Source: JAWSUT01 sp033549345
GTDB lineage: Bacteria; Bacillota; Dethiobacteria; Dethiobacterales; Dethiobacteraceae
Assembly (NCBI GenBank): GCA_033549345.1
Contig: JAWSUT010000015.1
Span: forward strand, 1-64,000
Length of the DNA stretch: 64,000 nucleotides
Direction of reading: 5' to 3'
The notes beneath the pieces are model-generated. The model was not told the origin of the DNA. It did no database searches and worked only from the letters and a program-made list of their open reading frames with translations. Position numbers and translations under genes: made by a program. Position 1 is the first letter of the stretch. Every line of letters starts with the position of its first letter. This document shows positions 33,998 to 41,801 of this stretch, piece after piece.

Positions 33998-34597
33998 ATC
34001 ATCGGTACCGCGCGGGGCCCGGATCACATTGCCATCGCGACGGATGGAGAGAATCATAATACCTTTGTCCCGCAGGCGCGTTTCACTCAAGGGTTTGTTC
34101 ACCCAGGGCGCGTCAGGGTTGCAGAGATGAACTTCGGCAATACTGTAGTTCTCATCCAGTTTTAAAAGTTCTTCCACACTGCGCTTTTGCAGGTAGGGCT
34201 GCCGGGCCAGCTGCTTTTCCAGCCGGTTATGTAAGAGGTTCATCACACGGCGGCTGCGAAAGAGCAAATAGACCGCAAGCAGGATGCTCACGGCAAAAAA
34301 AACATCTTCGGGCCCCGATAAACCCTGGCTGAGTATACGGACCAGGATGGAAATAATAAACGCCAGGGCAATGGTCCCGGAAATCATCAGAAACATGGCG
34401 ATTTTACGCCTGACGGGATGCCTTGCCACCAGTTCCGACTCTGAGGTGGTATAGCCGGAGGCAGTGATAATGGAGATTGCCTGAAAGCGCGCGGTGTCCC
34501 GGTCAAGCCCCGTTAAGACGAGCATCACGGCTGATACCTCCAGAATCAGAAAAAGCAAAGCAAAAACAAGGAAGAGAAGTGGCAGTTCATTAAGCAT
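33923..34597 (-). CDS. Membrane protein with TrkA-C (RCK_C) domain
   Basis: A 224-residue protein with three or so N-terminal membrane helices (LLFLVFALLFLILEVSAVML; MFLMISGTIALAFIISILV; VFFAVSILLAVYLLF) and a C-terminal TrkA-C domain (about 155-222; RLRDKGIMILSIRRDGNVI, LRLGDILLVYGRP), which in other proteins binds small ligands and gates ion transport. The segment FQAISIITASGYTTSESE resembles the pore loop of Trk/Ktr-type channels. ATG 34597 follows GGAGGTG. It converges on btuD. Ion and partner unknown. Confidence 0.83.
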   Translation of the reverse strand: MLNELPLLFLVFALLFLILEVSAVMLVLTGLDRDTARFQAISIITASGYTTSESELVARHPVRRKIAMFLMISGTIALAFIISILVRILSQGLSGPEDVFFAVSILLAVYLLFRSRRVMNLLHNRLEKQLARQPYLQKRSVEELLKLDENYSIAEVHLCNPDAPWVNKPLSETRLRDKGIMILSIRRDGNVIRAPRGTDDLRLGDILLVYGRPRFITELIELAT

Positions 34598-34660
34598 GCG
34601 TCTGCACCTCCGGTAGAAGCATTACCCTGATTCTACCAGAATAGGGGATGCCTGTGCAAA

Positions 34661-34849
34661 TTAGGAGGCGCTTTCTTCCACAGCCCCTCTGGGGCAGACT
34701 TTCACACACAGGCCGCAGCCGCGGCAGACGTCCATATTGATATAGAGTTCTCCATCTATTTCCGAGACGGCGCCGATGGGGCATTCCTGCCGCACACGGC
34801 AGCCTGCGGCACGGTCACAACGTTGCTGGTTAATGGCGAATTTTTTCAT
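34661..34849 (-). CDS. Small 4Fe-4S ferredoxin with an atypical first cluster motif
   Basis: A 62-residue iron-sulfur protein. The second cluster motif is canonical CX2CX2CX3CP (CRGCGLCVKVCPRGA). The first is spaced CX5CX5CP (CDRAAGCRVRQECPIGA) and lacks a fourth Cys in the usual place, so it may bind a different cluster, or none. ATG 34849 has GGAGG 9 bases upstream. Its own promoter (34900-34928) carries a palindrome of the CsoR/CstR type at the start site. It is divergent from the cobalamin operon. Confidence 0.87.
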   Translation of the reverse strand: MKKFAINQQRCDRAAGCRVRQECPIGAVSEIDGELYINMDVCRGCGLCVKVCPRGAVEESAS

Positions 34850-34876
34850 AACAGGTACTCCTCCATGTCATCATTA

Positions 34877-34893
34877 ATACCCCTATGGGGTAT
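34877..34893. promoter_or_regulatory. CsoR/CstR-type operator palindrome
   Basis: ATACCCC-TAT-GGGGTAT is a 17-base palindrome matching the operator pattern (TACCC...GGGTA) of the CsoR/RcnR/CstR family of metal- or persulfide-sensing repressors. It sits at the predicted start site of the minus-strand ferredoxin promoter and 53 bases before the divergent cobalamin operon. No family regulator gene is in the window. Confidence 0.7.
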
Positions 34894-34899
34894 ATTGAT

Positions 34900-34928
34900 A
34901 TCGTAACTCCACTCGTTTCTTTTGTCAA
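34900..34928 (-). promoter_or_regulatory. SigA promoter of the ferredoxin gene
   Basis: Read on the minus strand: TTGACA (34928-34923), exact 17-base spacer, TACGAT (34905-34900). The predicted start at about 34893 coincides with the edge of the palindromic operator, a typical repression geometry. Confidence 0.75.
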
Positions 34929-34945
34929 GACAGGAAGGTGAAACC

Positions 34946-36499
34946 ATGCAAAATGGGGATAAACGGTGCAAAGCCAGGACAATCATGGTTCAGGGTACAG
35001 CTTCCCATGTGGGGAAAAGTGCTCTTGCCGCTGCGCTGTGCAGGATCTTCGCCCAGGACGGTTACCGTGTGGCGCCGTTTAAGAGCTGGAATATGGCGCT
35101 TAATTCCTATGTAACAGCCGACGGCGGGGAAATCGGCCGCGCCCAGGGAGAACAGGCCGAGGCGGCCGGGATTGAGGCCACAGTACATATGAACCCGATT
35201 TTAGTCAAACCCAAAGGGCAGGGACTGGCCCAGGTTATCGTACGCGGCAGGCCGCACAATGATGTGGATTTTGCTGAGCGTTCAAAGGATGAGTATGTAC
35301 AGACAAGCCTGCAGATCATCGCCGAATCCCTGGAGGTCCTGCGTGATCAATACGAAATTGTCGTTCTGGAAGGTGCCGGCAGTCCGGCGGAAATCAATCT
35401 GATGGACCAGGACGTTGCCAATATGAAAGCCGCTAAACTGGCTGATGCACAGGTCATTCTGGTGAGTGATGTGGACCGGGGCGGTGCTCTGGCGGCGGCA
35501 GTGGGTACCATGCTTCTCTTGCCCGCAGCAGACAGCGGCCGGGTTGCAGGGTTTGTTTTTAATAAATTTAGGGGAGACAGGAAACTGCTGGAACCGGGGC
35601 TGAGAATTGTGGAAGAAGCCACAGGCCGCCCGGTACTTGGTGTGGTCCCCTGGCTGACGCAGACAGGGCTGGCCGAAGAAGACGGGGTTGCGCTTGAAAA
35701 CCGGGTGAACCCGGGCAGAGGCAGCGGCGACAGGTTGCAAATCTGTGTAATTCGCCTGCCGCACATCTCAAACTTTACCGACTTTGACGCCCTGGAGGCG
35801 GAAGAGGATGTGGCTGTGAGTTATGTGGATACGCCACAGGAGCTGCAGGATGCTGATGCCGTGATCCTGCCCGGGACAAAAAACAGCATTCGTGATCTTC
35901 TCTTTTTACGCGGGGCCGGGCTGGACCGTGCCATTATCAGCCTGGCGGAAGCGGGCCGGCCGGTAGTGGGTATCTGCGGAGGGTTTCAGATGCTGGGACG
36001 GAAACTGGAAGATCCCGACGGGGGGGAGGCGGGCGGAAGTGCGTCTGTACTTTCCGGCCTGGGCCTGTTGGACGTAACGACACGATTCTACCCGGAAAAA
36101 CGGGTTGTCCGGGTACAGGCTGCGTCACAGCTTCCGTTTGCGAAGGCCAAAGATGTGGCAGGCTATGAAATTCATATGGGCCAAACCAGGCGGCATGCCG
36201 GCTGCCGGGCCGCTTTTCTGCTGCGTGAAGGCGGCAGCGGGGACGACGGAGCCGTCTCGGCGTGCGGCCGGATTTGGGGAACATATATTCACGGCGTGTT
36301 TGACAGGCCCGCCTTTCGCCGGGCGTGGCTAAATATGCTGCGCAGGAAACGCGGCTGGCAAAAAACCGGGATTTGCAGCCAGTCCCCGGGAACGAATCGC
36401 TTTGACGGTCTGGCTGCCCAGGTACGGTCATCACTGGATATGGACGCAATTTATGCCCTGTTGGGCCTGCCGGGAGCCAAAAAGGGGGAAAGGCCATGA
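34946..36499 (+). CDS. cbiP: Cobyric acid synthase, first tandem copy
   Basis: Glutamine-dependent amidation of cobyrinic acid a,c-diamide side chains to cobyric acid. The 517-residue protein has the N-terminal ATPase-like domain with P-loop GTASHVGKS and PFKSWNMALNS, and a C-terminal class I glutamine amidotransferase domain with catalytic Cys344 (GICGGFQMLG) and His in YIHGVFD. ATG 34946 follows GGAAGGTG. It heads the cobalamin operon; its stop overlaps the start of a second, divergent copy. Both copies look intact. Confidence 0.93.
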   Translation: MQNGDKRCKARTIMVQGTASHVGKSALAAALCRIFAQDGYRVAPFKSWNMALNSYVTADGGEIGRAQGEQAEAAGIEATVHMNPILVKPKGQGLAQVIVRGRPHNDVDFAERSKDEYVQTSLQIIAESLEVLRDQYEIVVLEGAGSPAEINLMDQDVANMKAAKLADAQVILVSDVDRGGALAAAVGTMLLLPAADSGRVAGFVFNKFRGDRKLLEPGLRIVEEATGRPVLGVVPWLTQTGLAEEDGVALENRVNPGRGSGDRLQICVIRLPHISNFTDFDALEAEEDVAVSYVDTPQELQDADAVILPGTKNSIRDLLFLRGAGLDRAIISLAEAGRPVVGICGGFQMLGRKLEDPDGGEAGGSASVLSGLGLLDVTTRFYPEKRVVRVQAASQLPFAKAKDVAGYEIHMGQTRRHAGCRAAFLLREGGSGDDGAVSACGRIWGTYIHGVFDRPAFRRAWLNMLRRKRGWQKTGICSQSPGTNRFDGLAAQVRSSLDMDAIYALLGLPGAKKGERP

Positions 36500-37986
36500 A
36501 AGGTGCGGTTATCATGGTGCAGGGAACGTCCTCGGATGCGGGGAAAAGCATTCTAACCGCCGCGCTTTGCCGCTTCCTGGCCGAAGAAGGCTACAAAACG
36601 GCTCCGTTTAAAGCACAGAATATGGCGCTGAACGCCATGGCTGTACCCGGCGGGGAAATAGGCTGGGCGCAGGTGATGCAGGCGGAGGCTGCCGGTGCCG
36701 AACCTTCAACACTGATGAATCCGGTCTTGCTAAAACCTGTATCCGACACGGTAAGTCAGGTTGTGGTGAACGGTAAAGCGGTGGGAAACATGACGGCGCA
36801 GGAATACACCGGCTACAAATTGCAGGCTTTTGCCAAGGTGCTGGCAGCACTGAATGAATTGCGCAGTCGCTATGATGTGGTGGTGATGGAAGGGGCCGGC
36901 AGCCCGGCAGAAGTAAACCTCCGGGAGCACGATATTGTCAACATGCGGCTGGCCCGGGCCGTTAATGCACCGGTCCTGCTCGTAACCGACATCGACCGCG
37001 GCGGTATGTTTGCCTATGTTGCCGGCACGCTGCATCTGTTAAATGAGTCGGAACGGGCCTGTGTAAAAGGTGTCATTATTAATAAGTTTCGCGGTATTGC
37101 AGACCGTCTCCGGCCTGGGCTGGACCAGCTGGAGCAGGTAACAGGTAAACCCGTTCTCGGAGTGATTCCGTATCTGGAGGCGTTGTCTTTGCCCGCCGAG
37201 GACTCCCTTGGCCTGGATCACGCCGTGCCAAAGGGTACCGGCCTTGACGTGGCGGTGATTCGCCTGCCGCGTATTGCTAACTTTACCGATTTTCATATCC
37301 TGGCTGAAGAAGAAGGTGTCCGGCTTCGCTATGTGCAGCGTCCCGGCGACCTGGGACACCCTCACCTGATTATTCTACCCGGCACAAAAAATACACTGGA
37401 AGACCTCTGCTGGCTAAAGACAAGCGGGCTGGCCGGGGCACTGCTGCATGCCCGGCAGGAAGGCGCTTACGTGGCCGGGATTTGCGGCGGGTATCAGATG
37501 CTGGGTGAGAGTGTGGTTGACCAGGGGAGCGTTGACGGAGCCGGCGGCCTGGCAGAGGGGCTGGGTCTGCTTCCGGTGGATACCGCCTTTTCCCCGGAAA
37601 AAACCACGGTCCGTGTCAGCGGGGCCACAGTTCGTGACGGGGAAGAAGTGCAGGGGTATGAAATCCATATGGGCCGCACTCACCGCCGTGATGCAGCACC
37701 GTTTGCCACGCTGACGGACGGGGACGGCTGCACGTATGAAGACGGTGCTGTCAGTGAAGATGGCCGTGTTTTTGGGACATACCTGCACGGTCTGTTTGAT
37801 TCGCCGGCATTTCGCAGCGGGTTTCTCAACCGTGTCCGGGCGGCCAACGGTCTGGAACAAAAAGCACCCGGCGGGCTCTCAGCCCGCGGGAAACGTGAAC
37901 AGTCCTATACATTACTGGCTTCGGCCGTGCGGGAGCACACTGACTGTCAGTTTTTGCTGGAGCTCATCCATCAGCAGCGCAGGTAA
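36496..37986 (+). CDS. cbiP: Cobyric acid synthase, second tandem copy
   Basis: Second full-length CbiP/CobQ of 496 aa, with P-loop GTSSDAGKS, PFKAQNMALNA, catalytic Cys330 (GICGGYQMLG) and His in YLHGLFD. PFKAQNMALN is the usual family sequence; the first copy has PFKSWNMALN. ATG 36496 overlaps the upstream stop by 4 bases. The clear divergence shows this is not a recent duplication. Whether the two have different amidation substrates cannot be decided from sequence. Confidence 0.93.
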   Translation: MKGAVIMVQGTSSDAGKSILTAALCRFLAEEGYKTAPFKAQNMALNAMAVPGGEIGWAQVMQAEAAGAEPSTLMNPVLLKPVSDTVSQVVVNGKAVGNMTAQEYTGYKLQAFAKVLAALNELRSRYDVVVMEGAGSPAEVNLREHDIVNMRLARAVNAPVLLVTDIDRGGMFAYVAGTLHLLNESERACVKGVIINKFRGIADRLRPGLDQLEQVTGKPVLGVIPYLEALSLPAEDSLGLDHAVPKGTGLDVAVIRLPRIANFTDFHILAEEEGVRLRYVQRPGDLGHPHLIILPGTKNTLEDLCWLKTSGLAGALLHARQEGAYVAGICGGYQMLGESVVDQGSVDGAGGLAEGLGLLPVDTAFSPEKTTVRVSGATVRDGEEVQGYEIHMGRTHRRDAAPFATLTDGDGCTYEDGAVSEDGRVFGTYLHGLFDSPAFRSGFLNRVRAANGLEQKAPGGLSARGKREQSYTLLASAVREHTDCQFLLELIHQQRR

Positions 37987-38035
37987 ATTTCGGTTAGGTT
38001 ATGCAAGTTATACCTGGCCCCAAGGGGGGAGAAAG

Positions 38036-39115
38036 ATGCGTTCGGGTTATACGACGGGAACGTGTGCGGCTGCGGCGGCGCGTGCGGCGGTTATGCTGCT
38101 TTTTGGTGCCGTCGGGTTGGAGAATGTGGACGTGGCAACGCCGTCGGGAAAAGTGTTTTCACTGCCACTGGCTGTATCTGAAACGGAACCGGGCCGGGCG
38201 CGGGCTGCTGTCCGCAAAGATGCCGGCGATGATCCGGATGTCACCCATGGTGCATTAATCGTGGCAGAGGCGGTGCCCCTCTCTGATGGCCGGGTTACAC
38301 TCGACGGGGGACGGGGAGTGGGCCGTGTGACCAAACCGGGGCTGGCCCTGCCGGTGGGCGAGGCGGCCATCAATCCCGTGCCGCGCAGGCAGATCACAGA
38401 CGCGATTGAGAGTGTGCTGCCGGCGGGAAAAGGGGTTTCGGTGACCATTTCCGTGCCGGAGGGAGAAACGCTGGCCAAGCGGACACTCAACCCGGCTTTG
38501 GGTATTGTGGGTGGAATCTCCATTCTCGGCACCACAGGGATTGTGGAACCGATGTCAAATGATGCGTTTAAACGCTCACTGGTGCCGCAGATCGATGTGG
38601 CGCTGGCCGCCGGCTGCAGCCGGCTGATCCTGACTCCGGGGAAGATGGGCAAGAGAAACGCACTGAAACGGTTTGCACTCAGTGAAGATGCGGTTGTGAT
38701 TACCAGCAATTTTATCGGTTATATGCTTACTGCATGTGCGGATAAAGGAGTAACAGATGTCCTAATGCTTGGCCATATCGGCAAACTAATGAAAGTAGCA
38801 GCCGGTATCACAAATACTCACAGCGCCGTCGCCGATGCGCGCCGGGAAATTCTGGTGGCGCACGGCGCGCTCTGCGGCCTGCCCCATCAGGCTCTGCTCC
38901 AGCTGATGGCTCACAATACCGCCGAGGAATCGGCGGCATATCTTCGGGAAGAGGGTTACGCCGCTGTGCTGGAATCTGTGGCCGACGCCGCGGCACGCCG
39001 GGCGGAGATGATGACAAGGGGCAGATTACGCGCAGGCTGCGTTCTGCTCAATCTGGCCGGGGATGTTCTGGCAGAGGATCAAAATGCGACCCGCTGGTTG
39101 GAGGAATTAAAATGA
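38036..39115 (+). CDS. cbiD: Cobalt-precorrin-5B (C1)-methyltransferase
   Basis: Methylates C-1 in the anaerobic corrin pathway. 359 aa with the N-terminal signature RSGYTTGTCAAAAARAA, GVGRVTKPGLALPVGEAAIN, GISILGTTGIVEPMS and GHIGKLMKVAAGITNTHS. ATG 38036 follows GGGGGGAG; a long in-frame extension into cbiP is a shadow. It overlaps cbiE by 4 bases (ATGA). CbiD is diagnostic of the anaerobic route. Confidence 0.95.
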   Translation: MRSGYTTGTCAAAAARAAVMLLFGAVGLENVDVATPSGKVFSLPLAVSETEPGRARAAVRKDAGDDPDVTHGALIVAEAVPLSDGRVTLDGGRGVGRVTKPGLALPVGEAAINPVPRRQITDAIESVLPAGKGVSVTISVPEGETLAKRTLNPALGIVGGISILGTTGIVEPMSNDAFKRSLVPQIDVALAAGCSRLILTPGKMGKRNALKRFALSEDAVVITSNFIGYMLTACADKGVTDVLMLGHIGKLMKVAAGITNTHSAVADARREILVAHGALCGLPHQALLQLMAHNTAEESAAYLREEGYAAVLESVADAAARRAEMMTRGRLRAGCVLLNLAGDVLAEDQNATRWLEELK

Positions 39116-39735
39116 ACCATAAAATTGCGGTGCTTGGCACAGGGCCGGGCGGCGCCGAGTATATTCTGCCGGTAACGATGAAAATTGCCGCAGAGGCCGA
39201 TGTGCTGGTTGGGGGAAAGAGAGCCCTGACACCGTTTGCCCATTTGAACAAGAAAACGCTGCACCTGACTTCAGATTTGTCCGACCTGGCGCCGCGCCTG
39301 CGGGAGTTGGCGCGTGAACAGAAAGTGGCAGTGCTGGTTTCGGGAGACCCGGGCTTTTACAGCCTGCTGGTCTGGCTGCGGCGTCATTTTTCCGCCGCAG
39401 AGCTGGATGTTTTTCCCGGGCTTTCTTCTGTTCAGGTGGCGTTTGCCCGCCTGGGGGAGCCCTGGCAGGATGCGGCTCTCCTCTCCGCCCACGGGCGGGA
39501 CGGAACCCGGCTTTTACCGCTGCTTTTGGCAGCCGGAAAAAAAGCAATTCTCACAGACCGGGTCTGGACGCCGCGACGCCTGGCGGAGATGATTCTCGGG
39601 GCAGGGGGACGTGACGCCAAAGTAGCACTTTGCCGCCGGCTGACGACACCCCGGGAAGAAGTGACGCTCTCTCGGCTGTCTGCGCTGGACGGGAGCGAGG
39701 AAGGGGATTGTGTGATGGTGATTCTCGATGAATAA
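39112..39735 (+). CDS. cbiE: Cobalt-precorrin-7 (C5)-methyltransferase
   Basis: Tetrapyrrole-methylase fold, 207 aa, with GTGPGGAEYILPVTM at the N-terminus and VLVSGDPGFYSLLVWLRRHF. It is the C-5 methylase, acting with CbiT (next gene, overlapping by 8 bases), which methylates C-15 and decarboxylates. The two are fused as CobL in aerobic pathways and are separate here. Confidence 0.93.
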   Translation: MNHKIAVLGTGPGGAEYILPVTMKIAAEADVLVGGKRALTPFAHLNKKTLHLTSDLSDLAPRLRELAREQKVAVLVSGDPGFYSLLVWLRRHFSAAELDVFPGLSSVQVAFARLGEPWQDAALLSAHGRDGTRLLPLLLAAGKKAILTDRVWTPRRLAEMILGAGGRDAKVALCRRLTTPREEVTLSRLSALDGSEEGDCVMVILDE

Positions 39736-40330
39736 CACGTGGCCTTATACCGTGCCGGGTATTCCTGACAATGAATTTATACGGGGTAAGGTGCCGATGA
39801 CAAAGCAGGAGATTCGCGCCCTGACAATCTCCAAAGCCAGGCTCAAAGCGGGGCTTACCGTCTGGGATGTGGGTGCCGGATCCGGTTCGCTCACAGTGGA
39901 GGCGGCCCTGTTTACTCCGGGCGGGCAGATATTTGCTATTGAAAGAAGCGAGGAAGGAAACGATCTGATTCGTAAAAACTGCGGCCGTTTCGGCGTGGAC
40001 CATGTTACGGTGGTTCCCGGTGAGGCGCCCGGAGTTCTCAGCGGACTGCCCGTGCCCGACCGGGTGATTATCGGAGGCAGCGGCGGCAGATTGGCGGAAA
40101 TTCTCGGTGTATGTGCCGGGAAACTCCGCCCCGGCGGGATTGTTGTACTCAATCTGCTTACACCGCGTAATCTCCATACCGCGCTGGAAATACTCGGTAC
40201 CGCGCCGTTTACAGAGCCCGCAGGCGTCTATCTGCAGGCATCTCGCCTGGATAAACTGGGTAGTGAGCTGTATTTCAAAGCGGCAAACGGCATCTGGGTA
40301 CTTAGCGCACAAAAAGAGGGGGCACACTGA
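39728..40330 (+). CDS. cbiT: Cobalt-precorrin-6B (C15)-methyltransferase (decarboxylating)
   Basis: Class I SAM methyltransferase of 200 aa with GIPDNEFIRGKVPMTKQEIR, SAM motif VWDVGAGSGSLTVEAA (about residues 54-69), FAIERSEEGNDLIRKN and the RVIIGGSGGRLAEIL segment. It overlaps cbiE upstream and ends one base into cbiL. Confidence 0.94.
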   Translation: MNNTWPYTVPGIPDNEFIRGKVPMTKQEIRALTISKARLKAGLTVWDVGAGSGSLTVEAALFTPGGQIFAIERSEEGNDLIRKNCGRFGVDHVTVVPGEAPGVLSGLPVPDRVIIGGSGGRLAEILGVCAGKLRPGGIVVLNLLTPRNLHTALEILGTAPFTEPAGVYLQASRLDKLGSELYFKAANGIWVLSAQKEGAH

Positions 40331-41043
40331 TGGAGTTGGGAATTTTATATGGTGTTGGCGTAGGGCCGGGTGATCATACGCTGCTCACAGAAAAAGGAAA
40401 AAGCGTCCTGGCCGCAGCAGAGGTCATCTGCGTACCGAAGTCGAAAACAGAACGGGAGAGCGTGGCTCTGTCTGTGGCAAAGCCCTATCTTTCCCCTGAT
40501 GCGCTGATTGTGGAGCTGCTCTTTCCCATGTCGCGGGATGAAGCTGTGCTCGATCAGCACTGGCAGCAGGCGGCCGAAGAAGTGGCCGCGCTTTTGGCAA
40601 AGCATGCCTCGGTGGCATTTTTAACCATTGGCGACCCGCTGCTCTACAGCACGTTCGGCTACCTGATGAAATACCTGGGCCGGATTGCCCCTTTGGCCCG
40701 GGTGGAAGTGGTGCCGGGGATATCTTCTTTTAACGCCGCGGCGGCGCTTTTGCGCATTCCGCTGGTGGAAAAGGATGAACGTCTGGTGATAATCCCGGCA
40801 CCGGTGGATGCGGAGGAATTCAAAACCCTTTCCCGCTATGTGGATACAGTGGTGTTTCTTAAAGTATCCGCAGCGTTTGACAACCTGCTGGATTTGCTGG
40901 AAGCTGCCGGCTTTCAGGAAACGTATCTGGTCAGCCGCTGCGGCAGCGGCGATGAATTCTGGACGAATGACCCGTTTGCACTGCGGGGACAAACGGTGGA
41001 TTATCTGTCGCTGCTGATTGCCAAAAGGGGGAACAAATCATGA
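40330..41043 (+). CDS. cbiL: Cobalt-factor II / precorrin-2 C20-methyltransferase
   Basis: Tetrapyrrole methylase of 237 aa with LYGVGVGPGDHTLLTEKG (P-loop-like SAM site), VAFLTIGDPLLYSTFGYL and VEVVPGISSFNAAAALL. Adds the C-20 methyl group after cobalt insertion. It overlaps cbiT by one base and cbiF by 4. Confidence 0.94.
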   Translation: MELGILYGVGVGPGDHTLLTEKGKSVLAAAEVICVPKSKTERESVALSVAKPYLSPDALIVELLFPMSRDEAVLDQHWQQAAEEVAALLAKHASVAFLTIGDPLLYSTFGYLMKYLGRIAPLARVEVVPGISSFNAAAALLRIPLVEKDERLVIIPAPVDAEEFKTLSRYVDTVVFLKVSAAFDNLLDLLEAAGFQETYLVSRCGSGDEFWTNDPFALRGQTVDYLSLLIAKRGNKS

Positions 41044-41801
41044 CAGTCTATTTTGTCGGCGCCGGGCCCGGAGACCCGGAACTGATTACAGTAAAGGGCG
41101 CCCGCCTGCTGAGCGGGGCCAATCTGGTTGTGTATGCCGGCTCGCTGGTCAACGAGGCGATTTTGACCCATACCAAAGAAGATGCCAGGCTGGTAGACAG
41201 TGCCGGTCTTGCTCTGGATGAAATCGTGCAGCTTATGGCCGATGCAGTCCAAAAGGGGGAGCGGGTGGTCCGGCTGCATACCGGCGACCCGGCTCTCTAC
41301 GGCGCCATTCAGGAACAGATGGACGAGCTGGAGAAAATAGGCATTGAAAGTGTGATGGTCCCCGGCGTGTCGTCCTACGCCGCGGCAGCCGCCGCGGTAC
41401 GCCGGGAGCTGACACTGCCTGAGGTCTCACAGACAGTCATTATCACCCGCCTGGCCGGACGGACACCTGTGCCGGAAAAGGAAAGCCTGCAGACGCTGGC
41501 GTCACACCGGGCCTCGATGTGCATCTTTCTCAGCGTGGGTATGATCGACAGCGTTGTCGATGAACTTATAGTTTCCTACCCGCCACAGACACCGGTTGCG
41601 GTGGTGGAGAAAGCGTCGTGGCCCCAGGAGCGTGTCATCCGCGGTACGCTGGCGGATATCGCCGGAAAAGTCGCAGAAGCGGGAATTACGAAAACTGCGA
41701 TGATTCTTGTGGGCGACTTCCTTGGGGAGCAGTCCTACCCGCCCTCCAGGCTGTATGCGCCCGCCTTTACCCACGGTTACCGCACGGGCCGGGACACATG
41801 A
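41040..41801 (+). CDS. cbiF: Cobalt-precorrin-4 C11-methyltransferase
   Basis: Tetrapyrrole methylase of 253 aa: VYFVGAGPGDPELITVKGAR, VVYAGSLVNEAIL, VVRLHTGDPALYGAIQEQ and MVPGVSSYAAAAAAVRRELT are the CbiF/CobM signature. It works together with CbiG (next gene, 4-base overlap) around ring contraction. Confidence 0.95.
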   Translation: MTVYFVGAGPGDPELITVKGARLLSGANLVVYAGSLVNEAILTHTKEDARLVDSAGLALDEIVQLMADAVQKGERVVRLHTGDPALYGAIQEQMDELEKIGIESVMVPGVSSYAAAAAAVRRELTLPEVSQTVIITRLAGRTPVPEKESLQTLASHRASMCIFLSVGMIDSVVDELIVSYPPQTPVAVVEKASWPQERVIRGTLADIAGKVAEAGITKTAMILVGDFLGEQSYPPSRLYAPAFTHGYRTGRDT

